DNA of 64,000 nt, taken from an uncultured Litoreibacter sp. GTDB taxonomy: Bacteria; Pseudomonadota; Alphaproteobacteria; Rhodobacterales; Rhodobacteraceae. Under the pieces are notes generated by a model. It had not been told where the DNA came from. It worked only from the letters and a program-made list of their open reading frames with translations, and did no database searches. Of the stretch, positions 46,740 to 57,457 are shown piece by piece. The stretch spans positions 1,674,001-1,738,000 of the forward strand of contig CANLVO010000001.1 in NCBI GenBank assembly GCA_947494645.1, read 5' to 3'. A program made the translations under genes and the position numbers. Position 1 is the first letter of the stretch. Every line of letters begins with the position of its first letter.

Positions 46740-47198
46740 ATGATCAGATTTTTCGCGCTTTGCGCCGTCGTTTTCACCAGTTTCGCAACCTCATTGGCCG
46801 CTCAGGAAGGCGGCGGCGGTGCACCCGGCGGGGAAGAGATCATGAGCCCGGAGGCCTTTGAGAGCTATGTCTCAGGCACCACGCTTTATTTCAATCGGCG
46901 CGGAGAGCCTTATGGGGCCGAGCAATATCTGGAGGACCGCCGCGTAATCTGGACGTTTCTGGACGGGCGCTGCGAGCGGGGTGCGTGGTTCAGCGAGGGC
47001 GACACGATCTGCTTTGCCTACGAGACCCAATCCAGCCCGCAATGCTGGAACTTTCTGGAGAAATCCGGCGAACGGCGCGCGCGTGTTATTGGCGCGGACC
47101 CGGCCAATGATCTGGTCGTTGTCGGTCAGGACAAATCCGCCTTGAACTGCCCCGGACCGGGCGTCGGTGTCAGTTACACGCCGGCCGCCACAAGGTGA
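46740..47198 (+). CDS. Small secreted protein of unknown function
   Basis: This 152-aa protein has a signal peptide (FFALCAVVFTSFATSLAAQ) and a mature domain with Cys residues in DGRCERG, DTICFAY, SPQCWNF and LNCPGPG, suggesting two disulfides in the periplasm. WTFLDGRCERGAWFSEGDTI resembles small secreted domains seen in this order, but I cannot name the family. It is divergent from the NuoEF fusion and convergent with xseA. A dispersed repeat overlaps its stop codon. Confidence 0.72.
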   Translation: MIRFFALCAVVFTSFATSLAAQEGGGGAPGGEEIMSPEAFESYVSGTTLYFNRRGEPYGAEQYLEDRRVIWTFLDGRCERGAWFSEGDTICFAYETQSSPQCWNFLEKSGERRARVIGADPANDLVVVGQDKSALNCPGPGVGVSYTPAATR

Positions 47199-47221
47199 GT
47201 ATTTTTAACCAAATGGAAACA
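47197..47221 (+). repeat. Dispersed GAGTATTTTT repeat, copy B
   Basis: This 25-base sequence begins inside the stop codon of the preceding gene. It differs from copy D at only one position, and shares the GAGTATTTTT core with copy C. Confidence 0.6.
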
Positions 47222-47226
47222 GGGCG

Positions 47227-48771
47227 CTAGTCGTCAAAAAGCGAGGACTGCCCTGTGGGTTTTGAGGGCTTTGACTTGGAGGGCGCACCTGAGAGGGCGA
47301 ATTTGCCATCTTTGAATTCGATCTCTTTGGGGGGAGTGGATTTGGCGGATGTCTGAGTGGTGATGACGCCATCTGCGCCCCACACAACCGCATAGCCGCG
47401 CGCCAGCGTTTCCTTATAGCCCAGCGTTTCGCGCATCCGGTCGAGGCGTTTCAGGGACTCTTGCCATGTGCTCATCTGACGCGTGGCGGCATTGGCCAGA
47501 TTGGTGCGCGTCCGCTGTAATCTGTCACGAGCCTGATCCAGATCGCGCGACAGCTGTGCGGGCCTCAGGCCCTGACTGACCTGGTTCAGACGCGCGCGCT
47601 CGCGGTCCGTGCGGGCGGTCAACGCGCGGGAGAGAAGCTCGGAACTGCGTTGGGTGCGGGTTCTGGCGGTGTCGATCTTGGTGCGCAGCAGCGTGGCACG
47701 CAGCGGGGCTGCGGTGCGTTCGAGCTGAATGTTTTTGGCTTGCGTGGCGCGGGTCAGGGCAGCGGGCAGCCGGGCTGCGACCGCGTCGAGCTGCTGTGTG
47801 GCGCGGGCGGTGATCTCGTCGAGACGCGGCAGCGCACGGGCCAGATCACGCAATCGTTCCTGACGGCGCTGCACATGCTGGCTGAGGACCCGCGTCATGC
47901 GGGCGTCATAACTGTCGACAGTGCTGAGCAGGTCCATACGCACAGGCACAGCCATCTCAGCCGCCGCAGTGGGCGTGGGCGCCCGCCTGTCGGAGACATA
48001 GTCGATGAGGGTCGTGTCTGTTTCATGCCCCACGGCAGAGATCAGCGGGATCTCGGACGCCGCTGCAGCGCGGGCCACTTTTTCCTCGTTAAAGCCCCAC
48101 AGGTCCTCGATGGAGCCGCCGCCACGGGCCACGATGATCAGATCAGGCCGCGGCAAAGCCCCGCCGGGGCTGAGCGCGTTGAAGCCTTCAATGGCGGCGG
48201 TGACCTGCGGGGCGCAGGCCTCGCCCTGCACCGCCACGGGCCAGATCAGCACTTTGCGTGGAAACCGGTCGCGCAGACGGTGCAGGATGTCGCGGATCAC
48301 CGCGCCTTGCGGCGAGGTCACCACGCCGATCACCTCGGGCAGATAGGGCAGCGGGCGTTTACGTTCTGGCGCGAACAGCCCTTCGGCTTGCAACTGCGCC
48401 TTGCGCTTTTCCAGCATGGCCATCAACGCGCCGACACCTGCCGGGCGGATGTCTTCGATGACCATCTGGTAGCGGGACTGACCCGGGAAGGTGGTCAATT
48501 TGCCGGTGGCGATGACCTCCATCCCCTCCTCGGGTTGCACCGCCAGCCTGGCCGCCTGCCCCTTCCAGATCACGGAGGACAACACCGCGCGGTCGTCTTT
48601 CAGGTCGAGATAGACATGGCCGGAGCGGGCCACCATCACCCGGCCACATTCGGCCTTGACGCGGACGCGGGAGAACTCCCCTTCGATCATCCGCTTGATC
48701 GCACCCGAGATTTCCGAGACCGAATATTCGGGCTCGTTGCGGCCGGGGGCGTCGTCTTCGAGAAGGTCCAT
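47227..48771 (-). CDS. xseA: Exodeoxyribonuclease VII large subunit
   Basis: XseA is the catalytic subunit that, with XseB, degrades single-stranded DNA. The 514-aa protein starts with an OB-fold nucleic-acid domain (about 15-110, [20 protein letters not shown]). The catalytic domain has [40 protein letters not shown] and [21 protein letters not shown] long coiled-coil C-terminus follows. ATG at 48771 begins the conserved region. xseB is not in the window. It is divergent from purD across 64 bases. Confidence 0.95.
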   Translation of the reverse strand: MDLLEDDAPGRNEPEYSVSEISGAIKRMIEGEFSRVRVKAECGRVMVARSGHVYLDLKDDRAVLSSVIWKGQAARLAVQPEEGMEVIATGKLTTFPGQSRYQMVIEDIRPAGVGALMAMLEKRKAQLQAEGLFAPERKRPLPYLPEVIGVVTSPQGAVIRDILHRLRDRFPRKVLIWPVAVQGEACAPQVTAAIEGFNALSPGGALPRPDLIIVARGGGSIEDLWGFNEEKVARAAAASEIPLISAVGHETDTTLIDYVSDRRAPTPTAAAEMAVPVRMDLLSTVDSYDARMTRVLSQHVQRRQERLRDLARALPRLDEITARATQQLDAVAARLPAALTRATQAKNIQLERTAAPLRATLLRTKIDTARTRTQRSSELLSRALTARTDRERARLNQVSQGLRPAQLSRDLDQARDRLQRTRTNLANAATRQMSTWQESLKRLDRMRETLGYKETLARGYAVVWGADGVITTQTSAKSTPPKEIEFKDGKFALSGAPSKSKPSKPTGQSSLFDD

Positions 48772-48835
48772 GCGCGCGCTCTTGTGATGCGTTTGCGCGC
48801 AGCTTAGAACGCGGGGAAACGAAGGGGAAGCGGCG

Positions 48836-50098
48836 ATGAACATTCTGATCCTGGGCTCGGGCGGGCGCGAACATGCACTGGCTTGGGCGGTCAAACAGAA
48901 CCCGAAATGCGACCGGCTGATCGCAGCCCCCGGCAATGCAGGCATGGCGGATGTGGCCGAATGCGCAGCGCTCGACATCATGGACGGCGCCGCGGTGGTT
49001 GAATTTGCCGCCGCTCAGTCGGTGGACTTCGTGATCATCGGCCCGGAAGCCCCTTTGGCCGCAGGCGTGGCGGATGCGTTGCGGGGCGCAGGCATCTTGT
49101 GTTTCGGCCCCTCGGCGGCGGCGGCGCAGCTGGAGGCCTCAAAGGCGTTTACCAAAGAGATATGCGACGCGTGCGGCGCGCCGACCGCAGGCTATGCCCA
49201 TTTCACCGACGCCGCGGAAGCGCGGGCCTATGTGGAGGCGCAGGGTGCACCGATTGTGATCAAGGCGGATGGGCTGGCCGCGGGCAAAGGCGTGGTTGTG
49301 GCCATGACGCTGGACGAGGCCCTGGCTGCCGTGGACGACATGCTGGGCGGCGCCTACGGCGACGCAGGCGCGGAGGTGGTGATCGAGGAGTTCATGGAGG
49401 GCGAAGAGGCGTCTTTCTTCATCCTCTCGGACGGGGCAAACATCCTGCCCGTGGGCACCGCGCAGGACCATAAACGCGCCTATGACGGTGATGAAGGGCC
49501 GAATACGGGCGGCATGGGGGCCTACTCCCCCGCCCCGGTGATGAGCGACGCGGTAACCGAGCGAGCCTTGCGCGAGATCGTTCAGCCCACCGTGGACGAA
49601 ATGGCGCGGCGGGGCACGCCCTATCAGGGTGTGTTATATGCGGGCTTTATGATTAAGGACGGCGCGCCCCGGCTGGTGGAGTACAACGTCCGCTTTGGCG
49701 ACCCCGAATGCCAGGTGCTGATGATGCGGCTTGGCGCGCAGGCTCTGGACCTGCTGCTGGCCTGCGCCCAAGGAAGATTGGACCGCGCGCAGGTGAACTG
49801 GGCCGATGACCATGCGCTGACCGTGGTGATGGCGGCAAAGGGTTACCCGGGATCTTACGAGAAAGGCTCGGAAATTACGGGGTTGGATGCAGTGGCGGAA
49901 GACAGCGCGCATATGGTGTTTCACGCAGGCACCAAGATGCAGGGCGACCATCTGGTGGCCAATGGCGGGCGGGTCCTGAATGTCACCGCGCGAGGCGCGA
50001 GCCTCGCAGAGGCGCGGGAGCGGGCCTATGCGATGATTGACGGCGTTGACTGGGCGGACGGGTTTTACCGCTCCGATATTGGTTGGCGGGCGCTTTAG
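48836..50098 (+). CDS. purD: Phosphoribosylamine-glycine ligase
   Basis: PurD makes glycinamide ribonucleotide from phosphoribosylamine, glycine and ATP in purine synthesis. The 420-aa ATP-grasp enzyme has the [17 protein letters not shown] start, [14 protein letters not shown], the [20 protein letters not shown] loop and [12 protein letters not shown]. It is monocistronic and is followed by a hairpin plus dispersed repeat that may end transcription. Confidence 0.97.
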   Translation: MNILILGSGGREHALAWAVKQNPKCDRLIAAPGNAGMADVAECAALDIMDGAAVVEFAAAQSVDFVIIGPEAPLAAGVADALRGAGILCFGPSAAAAQLEASKAFTKEICDACGAPTAGYAHFTDAAEARAYVEAQGAPIVIKADGLAAGKGVVVAMTLDEALAAVDDMLGGAYGDAGAEVVIEEFMEGEEASFFILSDGANILPVGTAQDHKRAYDGDEGPNTGGMGAYSPAPVMSDAVTERALREIVQPTVDEMARRGTPYQGVLYAGFMIKDGAPRLVEYNVRFGDPECQVLMMRLGAQALDLLLACAQGRLDRAQVNWADDHALTVVMAAKGYPGSYEKGSEITGLDAVAEDSAHMVFHAGTKMQGDHLVANGGRVLNVTARGASLAEARERAYAMIDGVDWADGFYRSDIGWRAL

Positions 50099-50112
50099 CT
50101 TCACCGATTTAT

Positions 50113-50145
50113 GGGGGCTCTGCCCCCAAACCCCCGGAGTATTTT
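50113..50145 (+). terminator. Possible purD terminator
   Basis: GGGGGC-TCT-GCCCCC (50113-50127) forms a 6-bp hairpin 15 bases after the purD stop, followed by AAACCCCCGGAGTATTTTT. The T-run is 14 bases past the stem, so this is not a classic terminator; the arrangement is common after genes in this bacterial group as I recall. Confidence 0.45.
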
Positions 50146-50158
50146 TGAAGCAATGATG
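50137..50158 (+). repeat. Dispersed GAGTATTTTT repeat, copy C
   Basis: GAGTATTTTTGAAGCAATGA follows the GGGGGC hairpin after purD. It shares the first ten bases with copy B and nine of them with copy D; its tail is diverged. Confidence 0.5.
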
Positions 50159-50189
50159 GGGGCAGACCTATCGCGCGGGAGGTGGCGCC

Positions 50190-51376
<1,187 letters not shown>

Positions 51377-51462
51377 TCACAGATAGGGCTTGATCGAGGG
51401 GGCAGCGGCGTTAGACTCCCGCCCAAGCAGCCCGGCGCAAAGATCGGCAGAATGAGAGCAGC

Positions 51463-52086
51463 ATGACCAGACCCCTTCCCTTCAAGGCCCCTTTAGCGGT
51501 GCTTGCAACGCTGGCCCTATCCGCCTGCCAGACCCTGTCCGAGGAAGGCGTCACGCGTGCGGCAGACGGGCCGCTTATTCCCACAATCGCCGCTGCGGCC
51601 CCGCCAGAGGGCAAGCCCGGCGCCTGCTGGAGCCAATTGCCCGGCCCCACAACCACCGAACTGGTCACACAAACCGTCATCGCGGAAGACGCCGTGCTCG
51701 ACGCAGATGGCACAGAAATTTCGCCTGCCATCTACCGCAATGTCACCGCGCCCAAGACGGTGAGCACCGGCGAGGGCAGCTGGTTTGAGCGGGTGTGTGA
51801 CGCAACAATCACCCCTAGCTTTGTCATGAGCCTGCAACGCGCGCTGACAGCGCGGACCTATTACGGCGGCCCGGCAAACGGGATGCTGGACGCGAAAACC
51901 CGCGACTCCTTGAGGCTGTATCAGCAAGATCGCGGTCTCGACAGCGACGTCCTAAGCCTCGCCACGGCACAGCAGCTTGGGCTGGTGGCCATCGATCTGC
52001 CCCCGACAGAAGACGAGGCGTTGGGGGCTGCGATTGACCTTGAGGTCGAGGCAGTGCTGGAAGACGCGGGAGAGGTCGAAAGCTAG
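51463..52086 (+). CDS. Lipoprotein with peptidoglycan-binding domain
   Basis: This 207-aa protein has a lipobox (LATLALSACQ, Cys at residue 22), so it should be lipid-anchored. A peptidoglycan-binding-1-like repeat lies at about 122-172 (MSLQRALTARTYYGGPANGM; TRDSLRLYQQDRGLDSDVLS). The C-terminus is acidic. It may tether the envelope to the wall. A strong terminator follows. Confidence 0.83.
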   Translation: MTRPLPFKAPLAVLATLALSACQTLSEEGVTRAADGPLIPTIAAAAPPEGKPGACWSQLPGPTTTELVTQTVIAEDAVLDADGTEISPAIYRNVTAPKTVSTGEGSWFERVCDATITPSFVMSLQRALTARTYYGGPANGMLDAKTRDSLRLYQQDRGLDSDVLSLATAQQLGLVAIDLPPTEDEALGAAIDLEVEAVLEDAGEVES

Positions 52087-52113
52087 CGCGGCTTTCACTC
52101 ATCTAGAAATGCA

Positions 52114-52147
52114 AGAAGGGCGCTCCGTTTGGGGCGCCCTTCTTTGT
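52114..52147 (+). terminator. Rho-independent terminator after the lipoprotein gene
   Basis: A perfect 10-bp stem (AGAAGGGCGC at 52114-52123 with GCGCCCTTCT at 52134-52143) is followed by TTGTT. It can serve both the lipoprotein gene and the convergent degP, being symmetric. Confidence 0.85.
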
Positions 52148-52194
52148 TCCTTGTCTCACCTGTTCGCGCCTTTAACAGGCACACATTGGCGAGG

Positions 52195-53661
52195 TTACTC
52201 TTCCAAAGACAACGCCAGGAAGCGCGGGTCACCTTGGCGGCGGATCAGCATCAGCAGCGATTTGCGACCGGCGTCTTTCGCTTCCGCAATCCGTGCCTCA
52301 AGATCGGCCACGCCTTCGACCTTTTGCTGGCCAGCCTCGACGACCAGATCACCGGCACGCAGGCCTTTTTCAAAGGCGTCACTGTCCTCAGCCACTTCCT
52401 TGACGACCAGCCCGGTTGCGTCTTCGGCCAGACCCAGCTGCTCGCGCAGCTCAGCATTCAGCACGGCCAGAGTCATGCCCATCAGGGTTTTCTCGACCGG
52501 GTCGGATTTCTCAATCGCGACCGGCACGGCGGTGGCTTCTGCCTCTTCGCGGCGGCCCAGTGTCACGGCGAGCGTGATCTCTTCGCCTTCACGAATGATG
52601 TCCACGTCCACGGCCTTGCCCACATCGGTGCTGCCGACGATGCGCACCAGCTCACGGGTGTCTTCGACCGTCTTGCCGTCAAAGGTGCGGATCACGTCTC
52701 CCGCCTCGATCCCGGCCTCTTTGCCCGGACCTTCTGGCACGTCCGTGACCAGCGCGCCGCGTGCAGAGCTCAGCTCAAGCGCTTCAGCCACATCCTCGGA
52801 GACGTCCTGAATACGCACACCCAGCCAGCCGCGACGGGTTTCGCCAAATTCCTGCAGCTGGTCAACCACTTTGGTCACCACGTTCGACGCCATCGAGAAA
52901 CCAATCCCGATAGACCCGCCCGTGGGCGACAGGATGGCTGTGTTCACGCCGATCACTTCGCCTTCAACGTTGAAAAGCGGGCCACCGGAGTTGCCTTTGT
53001 TGATGGCCGCGTCGGTTTGGATGAAGTCGTCATAAGCGCCAGACAGGGCGCGTTCGCGGGCGGAAATGATCCCGGCAGAGACAGAGAACCCCTGCCCCAG
53101 CGGGTTGCCCACAGCCATCACCCAATCGCCCACGCGGGCCACGTCGCTATCGCCAAATGGCACGAAAGGCAGCGGGGTCGGGCTGTCGACTTTCAACAGC
53201 GCAATGTCGGTCTTGGGATCGGTGCCGATCAGGGTTGCCTCAAGCATCTCGCCTGAGAAGAACTCGACTTGGATCTCATCCGCCTTGTCGATCACATGGT
53301 TGTTCGTGACGATGTAGCCATCTTCCGAGATCACAAAGCCCGAGCCCAGTGCCGAGGATTGGCGGGGGCGCTGGCCGCGATCTTGGCGGTCCATGAAGTC
53401 ACGGAAAAAATCTTCCAGCGGCGAGCCTTCCGGCACCACGGGGCGCGGGCCTTGGTTGACACCTGCCACGGTGGTGGAGGTGGTGATGTTGACCACAGAC
53501 GGGCTGACCATTTCGGCCAGATCGGCAAAGCTGCCGGGCATGTCGGCGCGGGCAGATAGGGTCTGCGCCAGCGCGAGAACCAGCCCCAAAGCCAGCACCT
53601 GTAGGCTGCGCACGGGTCGGGCCGCCTGTCTCAATTCTTGGGGAATGACGTGAGCGTTCAC
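52195..53661 (-). CDS. degP: DegP/DegQ-type periplasmic serine protease
   Basis: This 488-aa Do-family protease degrades misfolded envelope proteins. A signal segment ends near residue 39 (TLSARAD). The triad is intact: His122 (TNNHVID), Asp152 (TDIALL) and Ser225 (GNSGGP). Two PDZ domains follow (about 285-375 and 390-480). The start is GTG at 53661 with GGAGGA 8 bases upstream. It lies on the same strand as hflK-hflC-DUF2065, but a sterol-desaturase gene sits between. Confidence 0.95.
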   Translation of the reverse strand: MNAHVIPQELRQAARPVRSLQVLALGLVLALAQTLSARADMPGSFADLAEMVSPSVVNITTSTTVAGVNQGPRPVVPEGSPLEDFFRDFMDRQDRGQRPRQSSALGSGFVISEDGYIVTNNHVIDKADEIQVEFFSGEMLEATLIGTDPKTDIALLKVDSPTPLPFVPFGDSDVARVGDWVMAVGNPLGQGFSVSAGIISARERALSGAYDDFIQTDAAINKGNSGGPLFNVEGEVIGVNTAILSPTGGSIGIGFSMASNVVTKVVDQLQEFGETRRGWLGVRIQDVSEDVAEALELSSARGALVTDVPEGPGKEAGIEAGDVIRTFDGKTVEDTRELVRIVGSTDVGKAVDVDIIREGEEITLAVTLGRREEAEATAVPVAIEKSDPVEKTLMGMTLAVLNAELREQLGLAEDATGLVVKEVAEDSDAFEKGLRAGDLVVEAGQQKVEGVADLEARIAEAKDAGRKSLLMLIRRQGDPRFLALSLEE

Positions 53662-53871
53662 TGCGATGCTCCTCCAGTTCAGTTTTTTCTAGGTAGCACG
53701 GTCGCACATATGCTGTGCATCCGCGCTGATGTGACTAAGTTGGGCAGTTTCCGCGCGATTGCAACGGTGCCCCCCCTCGCTTGTCGTCAACAGGACGTGA
53801 GCCCCTGTAACACTGCTTGCACAAACTATAGGGCCGTTGCGCGATTTGGCAAAGCATCGAACGCCTTGTTC

Positions 53872-54864
53872 CTAGGTCTTGACCCGAGACGCCTTGAACC
53901 GGGCGTCTGCCTCCGGGCTTCCGTCGTGAAAACTGCCGAACCATTTGTCGAGTGGCACCGCGCTCTCGCCGAAATTCACGCTATGGTAGCGGTGATGCAG
54001 GTAATGGATCAGCTTCTCTTGCTTCACCTCTGCGCGGTCCCCGAAAACCAGCGCGTCAAAGCCGGAATGGCTGACACCCGGCCCTAGCGCGGTGGTGACT
54101 CCGTTGAACATCATGTGCAGCGGGTGTGACGGCACAACAAGATGGATCAGCATGCAGCTGAAATAGAGAACATGCTCCACCGGGTGCATCGCCATGCCCG
54201 ACCACGGACCCACATTGACGTTCTTGTGGTGCAGGTAGTGCACGCTGCGATAGAGCGGCGGCCAATGGATCAGCCTGTGGATCCAGTAAAAATGAAAGTT
54301 GCGCCAGAACGGCATCAGCAAAAGCCAGGCCACGAACCAAATGGGGTTCTGCGCCAGCGTCGCGCCGGGCAAGGCGTTGTTGGCGTAACCCCACCACAGG
54401 CCAATCTCGAACACGGTCCAGACCAGTACGCCCACCATCGACCAGAAGACGTTGTCATAGACCTGATTGTGGAACAAAAACCGCTTGTCACGTTCAGCGG
54501 GCCAGCTGCCGTTATATTTGGTCCGCCGCCCCTGCCCGCGCAGCCGGTAGAGCCACAGATGCAGTGCGCCGGTGAACGCGCCCACCATCACCACATTGCG
54601 GATCAGGATCTCAAAGGCCCAGCCCGGAGCCAGCTGTGTCATGCGCGCGAGGTCAGGCGTGAAGAACAGGTAGGCCACAAGAGTGATCGCCAGATAGAGA
54701 CCAAACCACGGCAGCAAGAACCCCGGCACGCCAAAGAACCAACGCGCCATGACCCGCGGCGTGGTCGGCCAGTCAAACAGCGGCATGAACCGCACCGGAT
54801 TTGGCGGTCGCCACTCTCCACGCCTGTCGCGGGTCTGTCCGTGCTCGTCGATGCTGTCGCTCAT
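53872..54864 (-). CDS. Sterol desaturase/fatty acid hydroxylase family membrane protein (copy 2)
   Basis: This 330-aa paralog of the gene at 32271 has HRLIH, HYLHHKN, HPVEH and HYLHHRY histidine motifs for the di-iron centre and the KWFGSFHDG ending. A conserved NPIWFVAWLLLMPFWRNFHF segment precedes the first motif. The substrate is unknown. It lies between DUF2065 (137 bases upstream) and degP (210 bases downstream), so it interrupts the common hflKC-DUF2065-degP order. Confidence 0.88.
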   Translation of the reverse strand: MSDSIDEHGQTRDRRGEWRPPNPVRFMPLFDWPTTPRVMARWFFGVPGFLLPWFGLYLAITLVAYLFFTPDLARMTQLAPGWAFEILIRNVVMVGAFTGALHLWLYRLRGQGRRTKYNGSWPAERDKRFLFHNQVYDNVFWSMVGVLVWTVFEIGLWWGYANNALPGATLAQNPIWFVAWLLLMPFWRNFHFYWIHRLIHWPPLYRSVHYLHHKNVNVGPWSGMAMHPVEHVLYFSCMLIHLVVPSHPLHMMFNGVTTALGPGVSHSGFDALVFGDRAEVKQEKLIHYLHHRYHSVNFGESAVPLDKWFGSFHDGSPEADARFKASRVKT

Positions 54865-54945
54865 GCGCCCAGCAAAGCCGCGCGGCCCCTGTCAGGTCAA
54901 GCCAATTAGACAAACGCCCCGAGTCAACTCGAAGCGCACCGCCTG

Positions 54946-54970
54946 TGTTTCCATTTGGTTCAAAATACTC
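54946..54970 (-). repeat. Dispersed GAGTATTTT repeat, copy D
   Basis: On the minus strand this 25-base sequence matches copy B at 24 of 25 positions. It starts about 30 bases after the DUF2065 stop, in the same orientation as that gene. Confidence 0.6.
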
Positions 54971-55001
54971 AAATACCGCAACAGGCCAGATGGCGCAGGT
55001 T

Positions 55002-55199
55002 TCAGCCCCCGAATGCGCCTTTGGCCAACCAGACCAGCACCACACCAAGCGCCACGCAGCCCAGCCCCATCATGCGACGCGTCTCGTGCGGAATGTCGGC
55101 CAAGGCTTTGATCAGGTCTTCCAGACGCGAAGGGGCCAGTGCGAACACCAGCCCCTCGACAACCAGAACCAGCCCGAGGGCCAGTAAGAGATGTGTCAT
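55002..55199 (-). CDS. DUF2065 family membrane protein
   Basis: This 65-aa protein has two helices (LLLALGLVLVVEGLVFAL and GLGCVALGVVLVWLAKGA) joined by a short polar loop ending in HETRRMMG. The family usually sits right after hflC, as here (8 bases). Its role is unknown; a link to the HflKC complex is inferred from position only. ATG at 55199 is used; a GTG one codon earlier is possible. Confidence 0.85.
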   Translation of the reverse strand: MTHLLLALGLVLVVEGLVFALAPSRLEDLIKALADIPHETRRMMGLGCVALGVVLVWLAKGAFGG

Positions 55200-55207
55200 C
55201 ACGTCAG

Positions 55208-56095
55208 CTACTGCCCTGCGGGCGAGCCTTGATCAGACCGCAGATAGTTAAAGAACGGGTCACTCGGAGAAATCACAAAGGAAGAGTTATTTCCCTGCAA
55301 CCCACGCTCATACGCATCCAGCGTGCGGCGGAATTCAAAGAATTCTTCGTCCGCGCCGTAAGCTTCGCCAAAGATGGCATTGCGGCGTGCGTCGGCCTCA
55401 CCGCGGATGATATCCGCGGTCTTCTGCGCTTCCGAGACCAGCTCGACCACAGTCCGGTCGGCCTGCGCGCGCACGCGCTGCGCCGCCTCTTCACCACGCG
55501 CCCGCTCGTCTGCGGCTTCGCGTTCACGCTCTGCGCGCATCCGGTTAAACGTGGCTTCAAGGTTTTGCTCAGGCAGGTTGGTTTGCTTCAGACGCACATC
55601 GACCACTTCCAGACCCAGAGGCCGGGCGCGCGCACGCGCTTGCGAGGTGATGCGGTTGACCAGTTGCACCCGGTCGGCTGAGAGGATGGTATTCGAGGTC
55701 ACACCCTCAGCACCCAAGACCTCCCGGATCACCGGGTTCAGGATACCGGCCAAACGGGATTCAGCGGTTGCCAGCCCGCCGACACCAACAGCCTGGCGGA
55801 ACTGGACAACGTCCGAGATGCGGTAGCGGGCGAACGCGTCGACGACCAGACGACGGTCATCAGACGGTGTCACCTCGGTTTGAGGCGTGTCCAGCGCGCG
55901 AATACGGTCGTCATAGCGCACGACCTCCTGGATGATCGGCAGCTTGAAGGCCAGACCGGGGTCTTCCTTCACCGATTTGATCTGCCCGAACTGCAGCACA
56001 AGGGCCTTTTCCCGTTCGTCCACAATGAAGATCGAGGACAGGAGCAGAAACAGAAAGGCGATGACGCCGATCAGCGAAATAAGTGACTTGCTCAT
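55208..56095 (-). CDS. hflC: HflC, SPFH-domain regulator of FtsH
   Basis: This 295-aa protein has an N-terminal membrane anchor (ISLIGVIAFLFLLLSSIFIV), an SPFH/band 7 domain (about 25-190) and a charged helix (REREAADERARGEEAAQRVR). With HflK it forms a cage around FtsH and modulates membrane protein turnover. Its ATG overlaps the hflK stop by one base (TGATG), so translation is coupled. Confidence 0.95.
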   Translation of the reverse strand: MSKSLISLIGVIAFLFLLLSSIFIVDEREKALVLQFGQIKSVKEDPGLAFKLPIIQEVVRYDDRIRALDTPQTEVTPSDDRRLVVDAFARYRISDVVQFRQAVGVGGLATAESRLAGILNPVIREVLGAEGVTSNTILSADRVQLVNRITSQARARARPLGLEVVDVRLKQTNLPEQNLEATFNRMRAEREREAADERARGEEAAQRVRAQADRTVVELVSEAQKTADIIRGEADARRNAIFGEAYGADEEFFEFRRTLDAYERGLQGNNSSFVISPSDPFFNYLRSDQGSPAGQ

Positions 56096-57273
56096 CAGTT
56101 TGTCCCCTCAGTTGCGGGTCGGCGCAGCTCGTTGAGCGGCAGGTAGGGCACGACGCCCTGCCCGCCATCGCCGCTATTGTCGAGAATGATCTTGTCGGTC
56201 GCGCCGTAGACGCGCTCCACCGTTTCCAGCCAGAGACGCTTGCGCGTCACCTCGGGGGCTTTGCGGTACTCTTCCAAAACGGCTGTGAAGCGCGCGGCCT
56301 CACCTTCCGCTTGGTTGACCTGCTGGGCGCGGTAGGCCTCAGCTTGCTCAAGCAGCTGCGCGGAGTCACCACGTGCTTTCGCCAGCGCTTGGTTGGAATA
56401 GGCATCCGCGCGACGTTGTAGCGTGTCACGCTCCTGCTCGGCGGCTTGCACTTCGCGGAAAGCGTCAATCACCTCGCGGGGCGGGTCGGCCTTGTCGAGG
56501 TTAAGACGCACGATGTTCACGCCCGCGTCATATTGGTCCAGCGTCGTCTGGATAAGCTCACGCACCTCATCGGCGATCAGCTCCCGGTCGCGGTTGAGGA
56601 TCGGCGCCAGCTCGGAGCGGGCGATCACCTCACGCATGGCCGATTCAGATACCGCACGGATCGTGTCGCGCGGGTCGGCCAGATTGAACAGGAATTTCGC
56701 GGGGTCATTGATGTTCCAAACCACCTGAAAATCGATGTCGACGATGTTTTCATCCGTGGTCAGCATCAGGCCGCCATCGCCGCGCGACGCCACCCCGATA
56801 TCTTCGGTTTGCTCGCGGGTCACCGGGATCACTTCAGCGGTGACCACAGGCCACGGCGCAAAGTTCAGACCGGGATTGCCGGTGGAGGAATACTCGCCCA
56901 AGAACAGCTCTACCGACTGCTCTTCAGGAGCCACGGTGTAAAATGATGCGAAGACCCACATGGCCACCGCGCCCAAACCGATCAGGCCCAGCGTGCCGCG
57001 CGAAAAACCGCCCGGCCCATCGCCCGAGCCGCCTTGGCCGGTGCCGCTGCCGCCGCCTCTGCCGCCCATGAGAACGCGCAGTTGCTCTTGGCCTTTCTTC
57101 ACCAGCTCATCGATTTCTGGAATTTGGGGCTGATTGCCACCCGGTCCGCGGCCATTGCCGCGATTTGGGCCCCGGTCTCGTCCGCCATCGCGACCGCCCG
57201 AGCGTCTGTCATCATCACCGCCATTGCCGCCGCTTCCGCCGCCGCCCCATGGTCCGCCATTGTTACCGGCCAT
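56095..57273 (-). CDS. hflK: HflK, SPFH-domain regulator of FtsH
   Basis: This 392-aa partner of HflC has a long Gly/Arg/Asp-rich cytoplasmic N-terminus (about 1-90), one membrane helix (LGLIGLGAVAMWVFASFYTV), the SPFH domain and a coiled coil with AEQERDTLQRRADAYSN. It is the first gene of hflK-hflC-DUF2065. The 184-base spacer from gor holds its promoter. Confidence 0.95.
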   Translation of the reverse strand: MAGNNGGPWGGGGSGGNGGDDDRRSGGRDGGRDRGPNRGNGRGPGGNQPQIPEIDELVKKGQEQLRVLMGGRGGGSGTGQGGSGDGPGGFSRGTLGLIGLGAVAMWVFASFYTVAPEEQSVELFLGEYSSTGNPGLNFAPWPVVTAEVIPVTREQTEDIGVASRGDGGLMLTTDENIVDIDFQVVWNINDPAKFLFNLADPRDTIRAVSESAMREVIARSELAPILNRDRELIADEVRELIQTTLDQYDAGVNIVRLNLDKADPPREVIDAFREVQAAEQERDTLQRRADAYSNQALAKARGDSAQLLEQAEAYRAQQVNQAEGEAARFTAVLEEYRKAPEVTRKRLWLETVERVYGATDKIILDNSGDGGQGVVPYLPLNELRRPATEGTN

Positions 57274-57457
57274 TCCAGCTCCATCCCTTCGAAAACATCT
57301 ATCTTAAGTTCAGTTGTGTAATTGGGCGTTTCCGCCCCGAAATCAACCCATCAGCCCCAGCAATCGCCTGCCAGAGGCTTGTCCTAGCACGTTTCTACCC
57401 CGCTGGCCCAGCATTAGGCCTTCTTTGATGGAGATAAACGCACACCGCCCCGCACAA

